DNA from: an uncultured Hyphomicrobiales bacterium
GTDB taxonomy: Bacteria; Pseudomonadota; Alphaproteobacteria; Rhizobiales; Beijerinckiaceae
DNA length: 64,000 nucleotides
Direction of reading: 5' to 3'
NCBI GenBank assembly: GCA_903825465.1
Contig: CAIKAR010000008.1
Span: forward strand, 1 to 64,000
In this document: one piece after another, positions 19,120 to 29,930 of the stretch
Position numbering within the stretch: position 1 is the first letter of the stretch
Layout: every line of letters starts with the position of its first letter
Program-made: the position numbers and the translations under genes
The notes under the pieces: generated by a model
Seen by the model: the letters and a program-made list of their open reading frames with translations, nothing else
The model's database searches: none
What the model was told of the DNA's origin: nothing

Positions 19120-21051
19120 ATGAACCCGAATTACAGGAACTTCGCGCTCTGGGTCATCATCTTCCTGCTCGTCGTCGCGCTGGTGATGCTATTCCAGAAT
19201 CCAAGCCAGCGGACGCAGGCGCAGGACATCGGCTACAGCCAGTTCCTGAACGAGGTCGATCAGGGCCATGTGCGGGACGTCACCATTGCCGGCAACGACA
19301 TTTCCGGCCACTTCAACGACAATAACCGCGCCTTCGCGACCTACACGCCCAACGACCCGTCGCTGGTGCAGACGCTCATCAAGAAAAACGTCACCACCAA
19401 CGCGCGGCCGCCGTCGGACGGCAATTCCTGGCTGCTGACGTTGCTGGTCAACGGGCTGCCGCTCATCGCCTTTCTTGGCGTGTGGATATTCCTGTCGAGG
19501 CAAATGCAGGGCGCGGGCGGCAAGGCCATGGGCTTCGGCAAATCGAAGGCGAAGCTTCTGACGGAGGCGCATGGGCGCGTGACGTTCGAAGACGTCGCCG
19601 GCGTCGACGAGGCCAAGGAGGACTTGGAGGAGATTGTCGAGTTCCTCAAGGACCCGCAAAAATTCCAGCGGCTGGGCGGGCGGATTCCGCGCGGCGTTCT
19701 GCTCGTGGGGCCTCCAGGCACCGGCAAGACGCTGACGGCGCGCGCCGTCGCGGGCGAAGCGAACGTGCCTTTCTTCACCATCTCGGGCTCGGACTTCGTC
19801 GAGATGTTCGTTGGCGTCGGCGCAAGCCGCGTGCGCGATATGTTCGAGCAGGCGAAGAAGAACTCCCCCTGCATCAGATTCATCGACGAAATCGACGCCG
19901 TTGGCCGGCACCGCGGCGCTGGCCTCGGCGGCGGCAACGACGAGCGCGAGCAGACGCTCAATCAGTTGCTCGTTGAAATGGACGGCTTCGAGCAGAACGA
20001 GGGCATCATCATCATCGCGGCGACCAACCGCCCCGACGTGCTCGATCCCGCGCTGCTGCGCCCGGGCCGTTTCGACCGGCAGGTCGTGATTCCGAATCCC
20101 GACGTGCTTGGCCGCGAGAAAATCCTCAAGGTCCACGTGCGCAAGGTGCCGCTGGCGCCCGATGTCGATCTCAAGATCGTCGCGCGCGGCACGCCGGGAT
20201 TCTCTGGCGCCGACCTGATGAACCTCGTCAACGAGGCCGCGCTTCTCGCGGCCCGCCGCGGCAAGCGCGTCGTCACCCGCGACGAGTTCGAGTCCGCCCG
20301 GGACAAGGTCATGATGGGCGCCGAGCGCCGGTCGATGGTCATGTCCGAAGAGGAGAAGAAGAACACCGCTTATCACGAGGCCGGCCACGCGATCGTCGCG
20401 CTGTCGATCCCCGGCGCCGATCCCATCCACAAGGCGACGATCATTCCGCGTGGCCGCGCGCTGGGCATGGTTCAACAATTGCCGGAGGGCGACCGCCACT
20501 CCTACACCCGGCAATACTGCGTGACGCGGCTGGCGATCCTGTTTGGCGGGCGCGAGGCGGAAATCCGCACCTTCGGCCCGGAGAAGGTGACCAACGGCCC
20601 CACCGGCGACATCCAGATGGCGACGCAACTGGCCCGCGCGATGGTGATGCAGTGGGGCATGTCGGACAAGCTTGGACGCGTGCGCTACCAGAGCAACCAG
20701 GAGGAGATTTTCCTCGGTCATTCCGTGTCTCAATCGACAAACATCTCGGAAGAGACGGCGCGGTTGATCGACGCGGAAGTGCGCAGCCTGATCGAGGACG
20801 GCGAGGTAACCGCGCGGAAGATTCTCGAGGAAAAAAGCGCCGAGTTCGTCACCCTCGCCAAGGCGCTCATCGAATTTGAAACCCTGTCGGGCGACGAAAT
20901 GATCGCGCTGATCCGCGAGGGCAAACAGCCGGTGCGCGAAAACGACGAACCCCCGCCGGCCGCGCGTCCCACGCCGATCGTGCCCTCGGCTGGCAAGCCG
21001 CGGCCGAAGCCTGACGGGGCGGGCGGTTTGGAGCCGCAGCCGCAGGTTTAG
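19120..21051 (+). CDS. ftsH: ATP-dependent zinc metalloprotease FtsH
   Basis: Walker [46 protein letters not shown]; zinc motif HEAGHAIVA. Confidence 0.97.
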   Translation: MNPNYRNFALWVIIFLLVVALVMLFQNPSQRTQAQDIGYSQFLNEVDQGHVRDVTIAGNDISGHFNDNNRAFATYTPNDPSLVQTLIKKNVTTNARPPSDGNSWLLTLLVNGLPLIAFLGVWIFLSRQMQGAGGKAMGFGKSKAKLLTEAHGRVTFEDVAGVDEAKEDLEEIVEFLKDPQKFQRLGGRIPRGVLLVGPPGTGKTLTARAVAGEANVPFFTISGSDFVEMFVGVGASRVRDMFEQAKKNSPCIRFIDEIDAVGRHRGAGLGGGNDEREQTLNQLLVEMDGFEQNEGIIIIAATNRPDVLDPALLRPGRFDRQVVIPNPDVLGREKILKVHVRKVPLAPDVDLKIVARGTPGFSGADLMNLVNEAALLAARRGKRVVTRDEFESARDKVMMGAERRSMVMSEEEKKNTAYHEAGHAIVALSIPGADPIHKATIIPRGRALGMVQQLPEGDRHSYTRQYCVTRLAILFGGREAEIRTFGPEKVTNGPTGDIQMATQLARAMVMQWGMSDKLGRVRYQSNQEEIFLGHSVSQSTNISEETARLIDAEVRSLIEDGEVTARKILEEKSAEFVTLAKALIEFETLSGDEMIALIREGKQPVRENDEPPPAARPTPIVPSAGKPRPKPDGAGGLEPQPQV

Positions 21052-21178
21052 CGGATCGCTCGAAGAGGGAAACAAGCGCCCTCTCGTTTGTGAAGTGGCC
21101 ACTCCCCAATGGGGCGGCCGGTCGCCGGCCACGCCCGTCGAATGAGCTCAACGCGCCCCACGCCCGGGAGGACAAGGC

Positions 21179-21580
21179 TTGGACGATCATAAAAAAGCTG
21201 TGGTGAAGAGCTGTCTCGACGGCGCGGAAGGCAACTCGATGACCTTTCCACAGATTGTCGGAACATTGATGCGGGAAGGCTTCGAAAGCTACACCATCAA
21301 CTTCCGCCGAGCGCTCGCGACTTATTACATGCCAGATGGCGACTGCGTCGAAGTGCCGACGCACAAGATCGCCGCTCCCGTCGCCCCGTCCTTTGACGCG
21401 GGGCGCATTCAAGCCGCCATCAAGGAAGCGCAACAACTGGCGCCTGGCTACACCTATCTGGGCTTTTGCGAGAAAGCCGCGTCGGCCGGTTGCGCGGGGT
21501 ACATCGTGTCTTTCTCTGGCCGACGAGCGCTTTACATTGGCCGCACCGCCGAAACCCACCTGGAGCATTTTCCGGACTGA
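21179..21580 (+). CDS. DUF1398 family protein
   Basis: MDDHKKAVVKSCLDGAEGNSMTFPQIVGTLMREGFESYTINFRRALATYYMPDGDCVEVPTHKI...GCAGYIVSFSGRRALYIGRTAETHLEHFP. Confidence 0.8.
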   Translation: MDDHKKAVVKSCLDGAEGNSMTFPQIVGTLMREGFESYTINFRRALATYYMPDGDCVEVPTHKIAAPVAPSFDAGRIQAAIKEAQQLAPGYTYLGFCEKAASAGCAGYIVSFSGRRALYIGRTAETHLEHFPD

Positions 21581-21810
21581 AAAATCAAAACTCGATTCGA
21601 CGCGTCGCGTTGACGTTTCCGCGTGGAGCGGAAGCTTCAACGATTTTCCGTTCGGTCCACGTCGCGGGTTTATTCGTCGACGCAAATCAAGCGCGCCTTC
21701 CGCCGCGTCGCGGACCCGCGATTTGGGGGCCCGGTAAATCGTTTCTTAACCGGGTTCCTTCAATTTGTACGGGCGCGTAGCGCAGTGTACGAGTTGCGGA
21801 GCCCAGCGTC

Positions 21811-22008
21811 ATGTCAAACGATCAGCGAAACGCCAACGCGCCGGTTGGATCCGAAACCCAGCGCGATTTGCTTGCCCGTCTCTATCGGGAAATCGGCATT
21901 TCCGCCGTCGCGGCCGCCTTGTCGATTGGTCGGCCGGCGCCGCGACAACAGCGTATTTCCGCCGCAAAACTCTTGGAAAAGCGAGCCGACGAAAGCGCCG
22001 CCGCCTAA
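21811..22008 (+). CDS. Hypothetical small protein (65 aa)
   Basis: MSNDQRNANAPVGSETQRDLLARLYREIGISAVAAALSIGRPAPRQQRISAAKLLEKRADESAAA; non-overlapping ORF between annotated genes. Confidence 0.5.
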   Translation: MSNDQRNANAPVGSETQRDLLARLYREIGISAVAAALSIGRPAPRQQRISAAKLLEKRADESAAA

Positions 22009-22044
22009 TCCGCGCCGGGCCACCCTTTCGACATCGGGCTATTC

Positions 22045-22959
22045 ATGTTCGTTACCCGCCGCGTGTTGCTGAAGGGAGCCGCCGCCCTCGCCGGCGTCGC
22101 TTGTCCGCTTGGCTCCTACGCCCTGGCGATCGAACCAGGCATGATGCTCGATGTCACGAAGTACGCGTTCACGCCGCCTGGATGGCCCGCGAATTTGCCT
22201 TTGAAAATCGCTGTTATCGCCGACATTCACGCCTGCGAGCCCTATATGTCGGCGGCGCGGATCAAGCGCATTTGCGACGTCGCCAACGCCTTGCGACCGG
22301 ATGTCACGGTGATCCTCGGCGACTTCAACGCAGGCCACAATTTCGTGACGGGGCCGGTCCTGCCGGAGCAGTGGGGCGAAGCGATCAGCGGCCTCAAGGC
22401 GCCGCTGGGCGTTTACGCGATACTCGGCAACCACGACTGGTGGCACGGCGCTTTGCCCAGCGTTAAGACGCTCAACGTCCCGGAGATCGCAAAAGCGCTG
22501 AAGGACGCCGGCGTCGTGTTGATGGAAAACGACGCCGTGCGGCTCGACCACGCGGGTCAGTCGTTTTGGCTTGTCGGCCTCGCCGACCAGCTCGCCTATG
22601 TCATCAAGCGTGGGCACTATCGCGGCGCGGACAACCTCGACCTCGCGTTGTCGCTCGTGAAGGACGACGCCCCGGTCGTCCTGCTGGCCCACGAACCCTA
22701 TGTTTTCAACCGCGTGACCGAGCGGGTGTCGCTGACGCTGTGCGGGCACACGCATGGCGGACAGGTTGATCTACCGTTTATCGGTTCGCCCGTGGCGCGC
22801 CGACGTTTTGGCGCCAACCACGTTTACGGCCACACGATCGAAAACGGCAGGCACATGATTATTTCCGCCGGATTGGGCACGTCGTCGCTGCCCATTCGGT
22901 TCGGTCGGCCGCCAGAGGTCGTGTTGGTGACTCTGGGGTCGCCGCCGCTCGCGGCCTGA
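22045..22959 (+). CDS. Metallophosphoesterase with Tat-like signal
   Basis: TRRVLLKGAAALAG; IAVIADIHACEPYMS...ILGDFNAG...YAILGNHDWW...CGHTHGGQ. Confidence 0.94.
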   Translation: MFVTRRVLLKGAAALAGVACPLGSYALAIEPGMMLDVTKYAFTPPGWPANLPLKIAVIADIHACEPYMSAARIKRICDVANALRPDVTVILGDFNAGHNFVTGPVLPEQWGEAISGLKAPLGVYAILGNHDWWHGALPSVKTLNVPEIAKALKDAGVVLMENDAVRLDHAGQSFWLVGLADQLAYVIKRGHYRGADNLDLALSLVKDDAPVVLLAHEPYVFNRVTERVSLTLCGHTHGGQVDLPFIGSPVARRRFGANHVYGHTIENGRHMIISAGLGTSSLPIRFGRPPEVVLVTLGSPPLAA

Positions 22960-22982
22960 TTGAAGCGGTCTCAACGAAAAAA

Positions 22983-23003
22983 GCCGGGACGAGCCCGGCC
23001 TTT
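22983..23003. terminator. Bidirectional hairpin between convergent genes
   Basis: aaaaaaGCCGGG-acgag-CCCGGCcttt. Confidence 0.7.
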
Positions 23004-23044
23004 CCAAAAATCACGTTCCTTTTCAAAAATCGTGGTCGCGAAAA

Positions 23045-23665
23045 CTAGCGAACCACAACCTTCGCGCCGACTTTGACCCGGTTGAAGAGGTCGATGGCGT
23101 CGAGATTTGTCATGCGGATGCAGCCCGACGACACGTCGTGGCCAATTGTTTCCGGCTCGTTGGTGCCGTGAATGCGATAAAGCGTGTCGCGATTGTTCTG
23201 AAAGAGATACATCGCGCGCGCGCCGAGCGGATTATCGGGGCCGCCTGGGAGACCGCCGGCGTCGACGGTGGGCTTGAGGTGGGGCCAGCGCTGCAACATG
23301 TCCGACGGCGGCAGCCAGTGCGGCCATTCAGCCTTGCGGGCGACCTGGGCTACGCCCGTCCAACCCTGCGCTTCCGCGCCCGTGGCGACGCCGTAGCGGA
23401 TAGCCTTCTTGCCCGGCAGAATGTAATAAAGGAAGTGCGCCTTGGAATCGATCATCACCGACCCCGGGGCTTCGTTGGAAGCGAAATCAATCTGCTGACG
23501 CTGGAATTCCGAGGGAAGCTGGACGGTCGGCACCATCGCCAGCATCTTGGCGTCCATACCGGAAACCGACGGGTCGGGAAGACGCGCGTTGAAGGAGCCG
23601 GTGGAATTGCAGCCCGCCAAGCCCATCGCCAGGAAGCAACCAATTGAAATAGCTTTGAAAGTCAT
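23045..23665 (-). CDS. L,D-transpeptidase (YkuD domain) lipoprotein
   Basis: FLAMGLAGCNSTG lipobox; PGSVMIDSKAHFLYYILPGKKAIRYGVATG...LYRIHGTNEPETIGHDVSSGCIRMTNLDAIDLF. Confidence 0.95.
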   Translation of the reverse strand: MTFKAISIGCFLAMGLAGCNSTGSFNARLPDPSVSGMDAKMLAMVPTVQLPSEFQRQQIDFASNEAPGSVMIDSKAHFLYYILPGKKAIRYGVATGAEAQGWTGVAQVARKAEWPHWLPPSDMLQRWPHLKPTVDAGGLPGGPDNPLGARAMYLFQNNRDTLYRIHGTNEPETIGHDVSSGCIRMTNLDAIDLFNRVKVGAKVVVR

Positions 23666-23833
23666 CGCCCAGCCCTGATTCGTCCGTTTGAGATTGCGAC
23701 CTTATTAGAGTATTTCTTACCATAAAGTGGACTAAAAGAGATCAATTGCCGCACAACTTGTTGACTTGTGGCTCAAATGACACGGTCGCGCTCCAGACGA
23801 GGGACAAGCACGACCGGAGCAAAGGAAGAACGT

Positions 23834-24763
23834 GTGAAAACGGTTTTTGTTTCGCATCCGGCCGCGCTTTTGCACGATATGGGGCCCGGCCACCCGGAGC
23901 GACCCGACCGTCTGCGGGCGATTGAGGCGGCGCTGGCGGACGAAGCGTTCCAAGGCCTGGTTCGCGTCCAGGCGCCGATGGCGGCGCGCGGGCAGCTTCT
24001 GCGCGTTCATCCCGAGGCATATGTGGCCGATATCGAGGCGGCCGCGCCGACCGCCGGGTACGCCGAGCTCGACGGCGACACGACGATGTGTCCCGGAACG
24101 CTCGAAGCGGCGATGCGCGCGGCGGGCGGCGCGTGCTTCGCGGTCGATGAAGCGATGACGGGCCGCGCCGACAACGTGTTCGTGGCCATGCGGCCGCCCG
24201 GCCACCACGCCGAACGGACGACGGCGATGGGCTTTTGTTTTTTCAACAGCGCCGCGATCGCCGCCCGGCACGCGCAGGCGGTTCACGACGCGGAGCGGGT
24301 CGCCATCGTCGATTTCGACGTGCATCATGGCAACGGAACCCAGGACGTTTTCTGGTCCGACAGGTCGGTCATGTACTGCTCGACGCATCAGATGCCGCTT
24401 TATCCGGGCACCGGCGCCGTCGGCGAGCGCGGTCAGTTCGACACGATCGTGAACGCGCCGCTGCGGCCGGGCGACGGCGGCGAACAGTTCAAGGCGGCGA
24501 TGAGCGAGCGTATTTTGCCGCGCCTCGACACCTTCGCCCCCGACCTCGTGATCGTGTCGGCGGGCTTCGACGCGCATCGCCTCGACCCCCTCGCGAACCT
24601 TCAACTGGTCGAGGAGGATTTCGGCTGGGCGACGGCGAAACTGATGGAAGTCGCCGACAAACACGCGAAAGGCCGGCTCGTGTCGCTGCTCGAAGGCGGC
24701 TACGACTTGAAGGGTCTGTCGATGTCGGTCGCCGCGCACATGCGTCGGCTGATGGGAAGCTAA
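23834..24763 (+). CDS. Histone deacetylase family protein
   Basis: [27 protein letters not shown]...[28 protein letters not shown]...[19 protein letters not shown]. Confidence 0.95.
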   Translation: MKTVFVSHPAALLHDMGPGHPERPDRLRAIEAALADEAFQGLVRVQAPMAARGQLLRVHPEAYVADIEAAAPTAGYAELDGDTTMCPGTLEAAMRAAGGACFAVDEAMTGRADNVFVAMRPPGHHAERTTAMGFCFFNSAAIAARHAQAVHDAERVAIVDFDVHHGNGTQDVFWSDRSVMYCSTHQMPLYPGTGAVGERGQFDTIVNAPLRPGDGGEQFKAAMSERILPRLDTFAPDLVIVSAGFDAHRLDPLANLQLVEEDFGWATAKLMEVADKHAKGRLVSLLEGGYDLKGLSMSVAAHMRRLMGS

Positions 24764-24844
24764 GGCTCCGAACGCGCGTGAAAGAAAGATGCCCTTGCGC
24801 AACAGGCCGCGCGAGTCTCGCATTCCGCGTCCGGTTATGGTTAG

Positions 24845-26293
24845 ATGGCGCGCCTTCAATGGCGAATCGTTGTTACGCGCGCGCGCCGCGCTTCCGTCTT
24901 GATCTGTCACGGTAGCATATTGACCAAATCACCCTGGCAGTTTCGGCCCCGCGGCAAACAGTCCGAGGCACCGCCTTCTCCTCCCGGACTCGCGGTTCGA
25001 ACCGTCGCAGCGGCCATTCTCGCCGATATCGCGGGGCAAGGCCTGACGCTCGACGAGTGCTTCGATCCGGAAGCGCCGAACGCGCGCGTCGCCGAACTTG
25101 AGCCGCGCGACCGCGCGCTCGCCCGCTCGATCGTGGTGACGTCCTTCCGCAGGCTCGGCACGATCCGCGCGGCGTTGGCGAAGTTCATGGAAAAGGGGCC
25201 GCCGCGCAAGGCGCATTCTCTTGAGTGGACGCTGGTGGGCGCCGCCGCGCAGATATTGTTTCTCGACGTGCCCGACCACGCGGCGGTCGATCTCGCCGTT
25301 CATTCGGTGAAAAGCGATCCGCGCACCGCGGCTTTCGCCGCGCTCGCCAACGCGGTGTTGCGCAACGTGGCGCGCAACGCGGACGAATTGCGCGCCCCGG
25401 CGGATCCCTTCGTCGACGCGCCGAACTGGCTCTCGGCGCGCTGGCGCGCCAATTACGGCGAGGAGACCGCGGCCGCGATCGCCCGCGCCCATCAAACGGA
25501 GCCAACCCTCGACCTCACCGTGCGGAGCGACCCCGCCGGCTGGGCGGAGCGGCTTGGCGGAATCGTGCTGCCAACGGGCTCGCTCCGCCTCGACACGCAC
25601 GCCCCTATCGCCGAACTGCCGGGTTACGACGAGGGGCAATGGTGGGTGCAGGACGCCGCCGCGAGCCTGCCCGCGCGGCTGTTGCGGGCCGAGCCCGGCA
25701 TGCGCGTCGCCGACTTGTGTTCGGCGCCCGGCGGCAAAACCGCGCAACTCGCCGCCACCGGCGCGCAGGTGACGGCGCTCGACCGTTCGGCTGGCCGCCA
25801 GAAACGCCTCGCCGCGAATCTTTCACGCCTCGGCCTGTCCGCCGATATTCGCGTCGGCGACGCCCTGAGCGCCGACATCGGCGTGTTCGACGCCATCCTG
25901 CTGGACGCGCCCTGCTCGGCGACGGGCACCATCCGCCGCCATCCCGATGTCGCGTGGAACAAGTTCGCCGGCGACATCGCGACGTTGTCGACCCTGCAAA
26001 GCAAGATGATCGACCGCGCCATCGCCATGTTGAAGCCGGGCGGAACACTGGTTTACTGCGTTTGTTCGATGGAGCCCGAGGAGGGCGAGGGAAGGGTCGC
26101 GGCCTTGTTGCGGCGAAACCCCGACATCGAGCGCGAGCCTGTCGCGGCCGCGGAAATCGGCGGCCTGACGGAATGCGTCACGGCCGACGGCGATTTGCGG
26201 ACACTTCCCTCGCATTTGCCGTCGGATAATCCGCGCCACGCGGGTCTCGACGGTTTTTTCGCGGCGCGCCTGAGGCGGCGGGTTCGCCCGTAA
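24845..26293 (+). CDS. rsmB: RsmB-type 16S rRNA (cytosine-5) methyltransferase (TTG start near 24919 possible)
   Basis: WWVQDAAASLPARLL...VADLCSAPGGKTAQLAATGAQVTALDRS...ILLDAPCSATGTIRRHPDVAW...GGTLVYCVCSMEPEEGE. Confidence 0.92.
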   Translation: MARLQWRIVVTRARRASVLICHGSILTKSPWQFRPRGKQSEAPPSPPGLAVRTVAAAILADIAGQGLTLDECFDPEAPNARVAELEPRDRALARSIVVTSFRRLGTIRAALAKFMEKGPPRKAHSLEWTLVGAAAQILFLDVPDHAAVDLAVHSVKSDPRTAAFAALANAVLRNVARNADELRAPADPFVDAPNWLSARWRANYGEETAAAIARAHQTEPTLDLTVRSDPAGWAERLGGIVLPTGSLRLDTHAPIAELPGYDEGQWWVQDAAASLPARLLRAEPGMRVADLCSAPGGKTAQLAATGAQVTALDRSAGRQKRLAANLSRLGLSADIRVGDALSADIGVFDAILLDAPCSATGTIRRHPDVAWNKFAGDIATLSTLQSKMIDRAIAMLKPGGTLVYCVCSMEPEEGEGRVAALLRRNPDIEREPVAAAEIGGLTECVTADGDLRTLPSHLPSDNPRHAGLDGFFAARLRRRVRP

Positions 26294-26329
26294 TTTTTTC
26301 CGGAGGCGTTCACTTTCCCCGTCAAAGGA

Positions 26330-28111
26330 ATGTCCGAGAAATTTAGGCGTGAAGTAATTTATGCTTTGGTTGGCCGTGTTTCGGCCGAGAGGGGGAAGAG
26401 CCAAATCTTGAACCGGTCCAGGCTCGCCGATCAGGTTTATGTGTCCGGACTTGCGGCCCGCGAAACAGTCGCGCGGCTGGCGGGCGCGATCTCGCGTCCG
26501 GCGCGGACGACGAGGTCGCTGTTCGGGCGGGCGCCACCCCGCCTGCTGATCGCGCCGTCGGACATCCGCACCGCCGACCCGACGCTCGCCGACGACATTT
26601 ACGCGGGATATTTCGCCTTCGCCGGCAAGGTCGTCAACGCGCATGGAAGCGTCGTGTTCGACGCCCCCGCGCCGTCGCGGGCCTGGGCCGCCGCGCTCGC
26701 CGGCTTCGGATGGCTGCGTCATTTGCGAGCCTCTGGAACACCGCTGGCGCGCGCCAACGCGCGCGCCCTTGTCGGCGACTGGATCGCCGCGCGCCGCCGC
26801 GGCGGCGTGGACTGGGAACCGGGGGTGGTGGCCCGGCGGCTGGTGTCCTGGCTTAGCCAATCGCCTCTTCTGCTTGAAGACGTCGATATCGCCGACTACC
26901 GGCGTTTCATGAAGGCGCTCGGTCGGCACGCCGCGTTCCTGCGCGACGCGCTCGCTGGCGAACTCAAGGGCGCGGACCGCCTGGTGGCGCTCGTGGGACT
27001 CGTGGAATTCGCGTTGTGCGCGGAAGGACAAGCCAAGCAACTGCGGCGGGCGACGCGCGATCTCTCCGCGGAACTGGGCCGGCAAATCCTCGCCGATGGC
27101 GGACACATCGGCCGCGACCCCCAGACGGCGCTGGACCTGTTGCTTGATTTCCTGCCTCTGCGGCAGGCTTATGTGTCGCGCGGGCAGGCGGCGCCGCCGC
27201 AGTTGCTCAACGCCATCGACCGCATGCTGCCGCTGCTGCGCTTGTTTCGGCTTGGGGACGGATCGCTCGCCCTGTTCAATGGCATGGGCGCGACCCAGCC
27301 GCACCAACTCGCGGCGGTCCTGGCGCACGACGAAGCGCGCGCCGCGGCGATGCTGGACGCCCCCTATTCGGGCTATCAGCGGCTCGAAGCGGGCGAATCG
27401 TGCCTCGTGATGGACGCGGGCCGGCCGCCGCCGCCAGCCTATTCGGCGCAGGCGCACGCCGGCTGCCTATCGTTCGAGTTCGCGTCGGAGGGCTGCCGGC
27501 TGGTGGTGAATTGCGGCTCTCCGCCCGAAGCCTTCGCGGACTTGCGGGACGCCGCGCGATCGTCCGCGGCGCACTCGACGCTCGTCGTTGACGACACGTC
27601 GTCGTGCCGGTTGGCGCCCTTGACGGCGCGAACGAAGTCGGTGGCCGGCTGGATCGTCGCGGGTCCCCGCCGCGTGTCGACTACGCGAAGCTGGGACGCC
27701 GACCATGAAGGCCTATGGGCCTCTCACGACGGATACGCGCGCGAATTCGGCCTTGTCCACGACAGGAGCCTTTCGCTCTCGCGCGACGGCGGCCTGCTGC
27801 GGGGCGAAGACCGGCTGTCGCCCGCCGATGGACGCGCGATGCCGTCCGTCCCTTTCGCGATCCGGTTTCACATGCATCCAACGGTCGGCCTCGAAAGCGG
27901 CGCGAACGGCGCGATTCACCTCGTCGCCCGGAACGGCGCCCGGTGGCTGTTTAGATCAAGCGCCCCCGCGTCGATCGAGGAAAGCATCTATTTCGCCATG
28001 GTGGACCGGCCCCGCGGCTGCGAGCAGATCGTGGTGGCGGCGAACACGGGAGAAGCGCCCGCCGTCGCCTGGGCCTTCGAGCGCGTCGCCGAGCCGTCCG
28101 CGGAAGCGTGA
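26330..28111 (+). CDS. Heparinase II/III family protein
   Basis: Length and motifs: GYQRLEAGESCLVMDAGRPPPPAYSAQAHAGCLSFEFASEGCRLVVNCGSP...AHSTLVVDDTSSCRL...HDGYAREFGLVHDRSLSLS. Confidence 0.9.
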   Translation: MSEKFRREVIYALVGRVSAERGKSQILNRSRLADQVYVSGLAARETVARLAGAISRPARTTRSLFGRAPPRLLIAPSDIRTADPTLADDIYAGYFAFAGKVVNAHGSVVFDAPAPSRAWAAALAGFGWLRHLRASGTPLARANARALVGDWIAARRRGGVDWEPGVVARRLVSWLSQSPLLLEDVDIADYRRFMKALGRHAAFLRDALAGELKGADRLVALVGLVEFALCAEGQAKQLRRATRDLSAELGRQILADGGHIGRDPQTALDLLLDFLPLRQAYVSRGQAAPPQLLNAIDRMLPLLRLFRLGDGSLALFNGMGATQPHQLAAVLAHDEARAAAMLDAPYSGYQRLEAGESCLVMDAGRPPPPAYSAQAHAGCLSFEFASEGCRLVVNCGSPPEAFADLRDAARSSAAHSTLVVDDTSSCRLAPLTARTKSVAGWIVAGPRRVSTTRSWDADHEGLWASHDGYAREFGLVHDRSLSLSRDGGLLRGEDRLSPADGRAMPSVPFAIRFHMHPTVGLESGANGAIHLVARNGARWLFRSSAPASIEESIYFAMVDRPRGCEQIVVAANTGEAPAVAWAFERVAEPSAEA

Positions 28112-28117
28112 AGAGCT

Positions 28118-28882
28118 TCAGTGAATCGTTTGCCCGCCGTCGACCATCATCGTCGCGCCGGTGACGAAAGACGCGGCGTCCGACACGAGAAAGGCGACCA
28201 CATCGCCGATTTCCTCGCATTCCGCGGGGCGGCCCAGCATGATGCGGGCGCGCACGGCGCTTATGTCCATCAGGCCCTTGTCGAGGTAGCCTTTGTAGCG
28301 CGGCGACAATGTCGAGCCCGGGCACACGGAATTCACGCGCAGGCCTTTCGCGCCGTAGTCGATGGCGAGCTGGCGCGTCAGGTTCACGACGGCGCCCTTG
28401 CTGGCGCAGTAAACCGGCATTTTCGCATTGCCGATGACGCCGAACGTCGAGGCGACGTTGACGATGGACGGGCCGTTCGACTTCAGCAAAAGCGGAATGA
28501 AATCGCGGCACATGAAATAGACGCTGTCGATGTTCGTCGCCATCAGCTCGCGCCATTTTTCCGTGGGAAGCTCGTGCAAAAGGGCCGAAAAATTGTTGCC
28601 GGCGTTGTTGACGATCGCCTTGACCGCGCCGAATTTTTCGCCGGTCCACGCCGATAGGCGCCCAACGTCGGCCTCCTTGGAAACATCGGCGGCGAAAACC
28701 TCGCAGCGCCACCCTTTTTCGACGAACTCCGCTTGCGCGGCCCTGAGCGTCGCCTCGGTGCGTCCGACGATCACCGATGTCGCGCCCATTTCGCACAACG
28801 CCGCCGCCGCGGCCTTGCCGATGCCGGCGCCACCGCCCGTCACCACCACGGCCTCGCCGTTCATTTTAAGTTTCGACAGCAT
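28118..28882 (-). CDS. SDR family oxidoreductase
   Basis: VVTGGGAGIGKAAAAALCEMGATSVIVGR...NNAGNN...YCASKGAVVNLTRQLAIDYG...FVTGATMMVDGGQTIH. Confidence 0.95.
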   Translation of the reverse strand: MLSKLKMNGEAVVVTGGGAGIGKAAAAALCEMGATSVIVGRTEATLRAAQAEFVEKGWRCEVFAADVSKEADVGRLSAWTGEKFGAVKAIVNNAGNNFSALLHELPTEKWRELMATNIDSVYFMCRDFIPLLLKSNGPSIVNVASTFGVIGNAKMPVYCASKGAVVNLTRQLAIDYGAKGLRVNSVCPGSTLSPRYKGYLDKGLMDISAVRARIMLGRPAECEEIGDVVAFLVSDAASFVTGATMMVDGGQTIH

Positions 28883-29036
28883 GCGTTTCCTCCGGGATTT
28901 CCGGGGAAACTAAGGCAATGAAAACAAGTTGAAAAGCGCGTCCGACCTCGTCGCAAGTCCCGACCGTCGAAATTTTCCGCCACGGCGCCGGCGCTTTTGG
29001 CTATACAGGGCGTCGTCGAACCCGTGGAAGCCACGC

Positions 29037-29912
29037 ATGATAAACCTGAACGACATCGTCGCCATCGACGTCCACACCCACGCCGAGGAGCCCTGCGGCA
29101 CGCACGCCGACGACGGCTACGACGATTTTCAGGACGCGATGAAGGCCTACTTCAAGCCCAAACACAACCACCGCCCAACGGTGCCGGAGACAGCCGCGCA
29201 TTTCCGCGAGCGCAAAATCGCCGCGGTGATATTTCCGGTCGACGCCGAGCGCGAGACCGGGTTTCGCCGCTATAACAACGAGGAGATGGCCGAGCTCGCG
29301 GCGAAGGAAAGCGACATTCTGATCCCCTTCGGCAGCATCGATCCGGCGAAGGGCCGCGCGGGCGCGCGCGAGGCGCGCCGGCTGGTGAAGGATTTCGGAA
29401 TCAAGGGATTCAAATTCCACCCGACGATGCAGGGCTTCTACCCCAACGACCGCTCCGCCTATCCACTTTACGAGGCGATCAACGAATGCGGCGTGCCGGC
29501 GCTGTTCCACACCGGCCAGACCGGCGTCGGCGCGGGCATGCCCGGCGGCATGAACATGCGCCTGAAATATTCAAACCCGCTGCATCTCGACGATGTCGCG
29601 GCGGATTTCCCCGACATGAAGATCATTCTCGCGCATCCCTCGTTTCCCTGGCAGGAGGAAGCGCTGTCGGTCGCGACGCACAAGCCCAACGTCTACATCG
29701 ACCTCTCGGGCTGGTCGCCGCGCTACTTCCCGAAGATCCTGGTGCAATACGCGAATTCCATTTTGCGGCACAAAGTGATGTTTGGCTCGGATTGGCCGGC
29801 GATCCTTCCGGACCGCTGGCTGGCGGATTTCGACACGCTCGACATCCGGCCGGAGGTGAAGCCGTTGATCCTCAAGGAGAACGCGGCGAAGCTGCTGGGG
29901 TTGAGCCGCTAG
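29037..29912 (+). CDS. Amidohydrolase family protein
   Basis: MINLNDIVAIDVHTHAEEPCGTHADDGYDDF...GFKFHPTMQGFYPND...PALFHTGQTGVGAGMPGG...MFGSDWPAILPDRWL. Confidence 0.92.
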   Translation: MINLNDIVAIDVHTHAEEPCGTHADDGYDDFQDAMKAYFKPKHNHRPTVPETAAHFRERKIAAVIFPVDAERETGFRRYNNEEMAELAAKESDILIPFGSIDPAKGRAGAREARRLVKDFGIKGFKFHPTMQGFYPNDRSAYPLYEAINECGVPALFHTGQTGVGAGMPGGMNMRLKYSNPLHLDDVAADFPDMKIILAHPSFPWQEEALSVATHKPNVYIDLSGWSPRYFPKILVQYANSILRHKVMFGSDWPAILPDRWLADFDTLDIRPEVKPLILKENAAKLLGLSR

Positions 29913-29930
29913 CTGGCCACCGAAAACACG

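Noticed and set aside
19189-21132. 647-aa minus-strand ORF antisense to ftsH
   Set aside because: Low-complexity Arg/His/Asp-rich translation typical of the opposite strand of a real gene.
23701-23770. AT-rich stretch between L,D-transpeptidase and deacetylase as a mobile-element end
   Set aside because: No inverted repeats, target duplication or transposase; consistent with a normal divergent promoter region.
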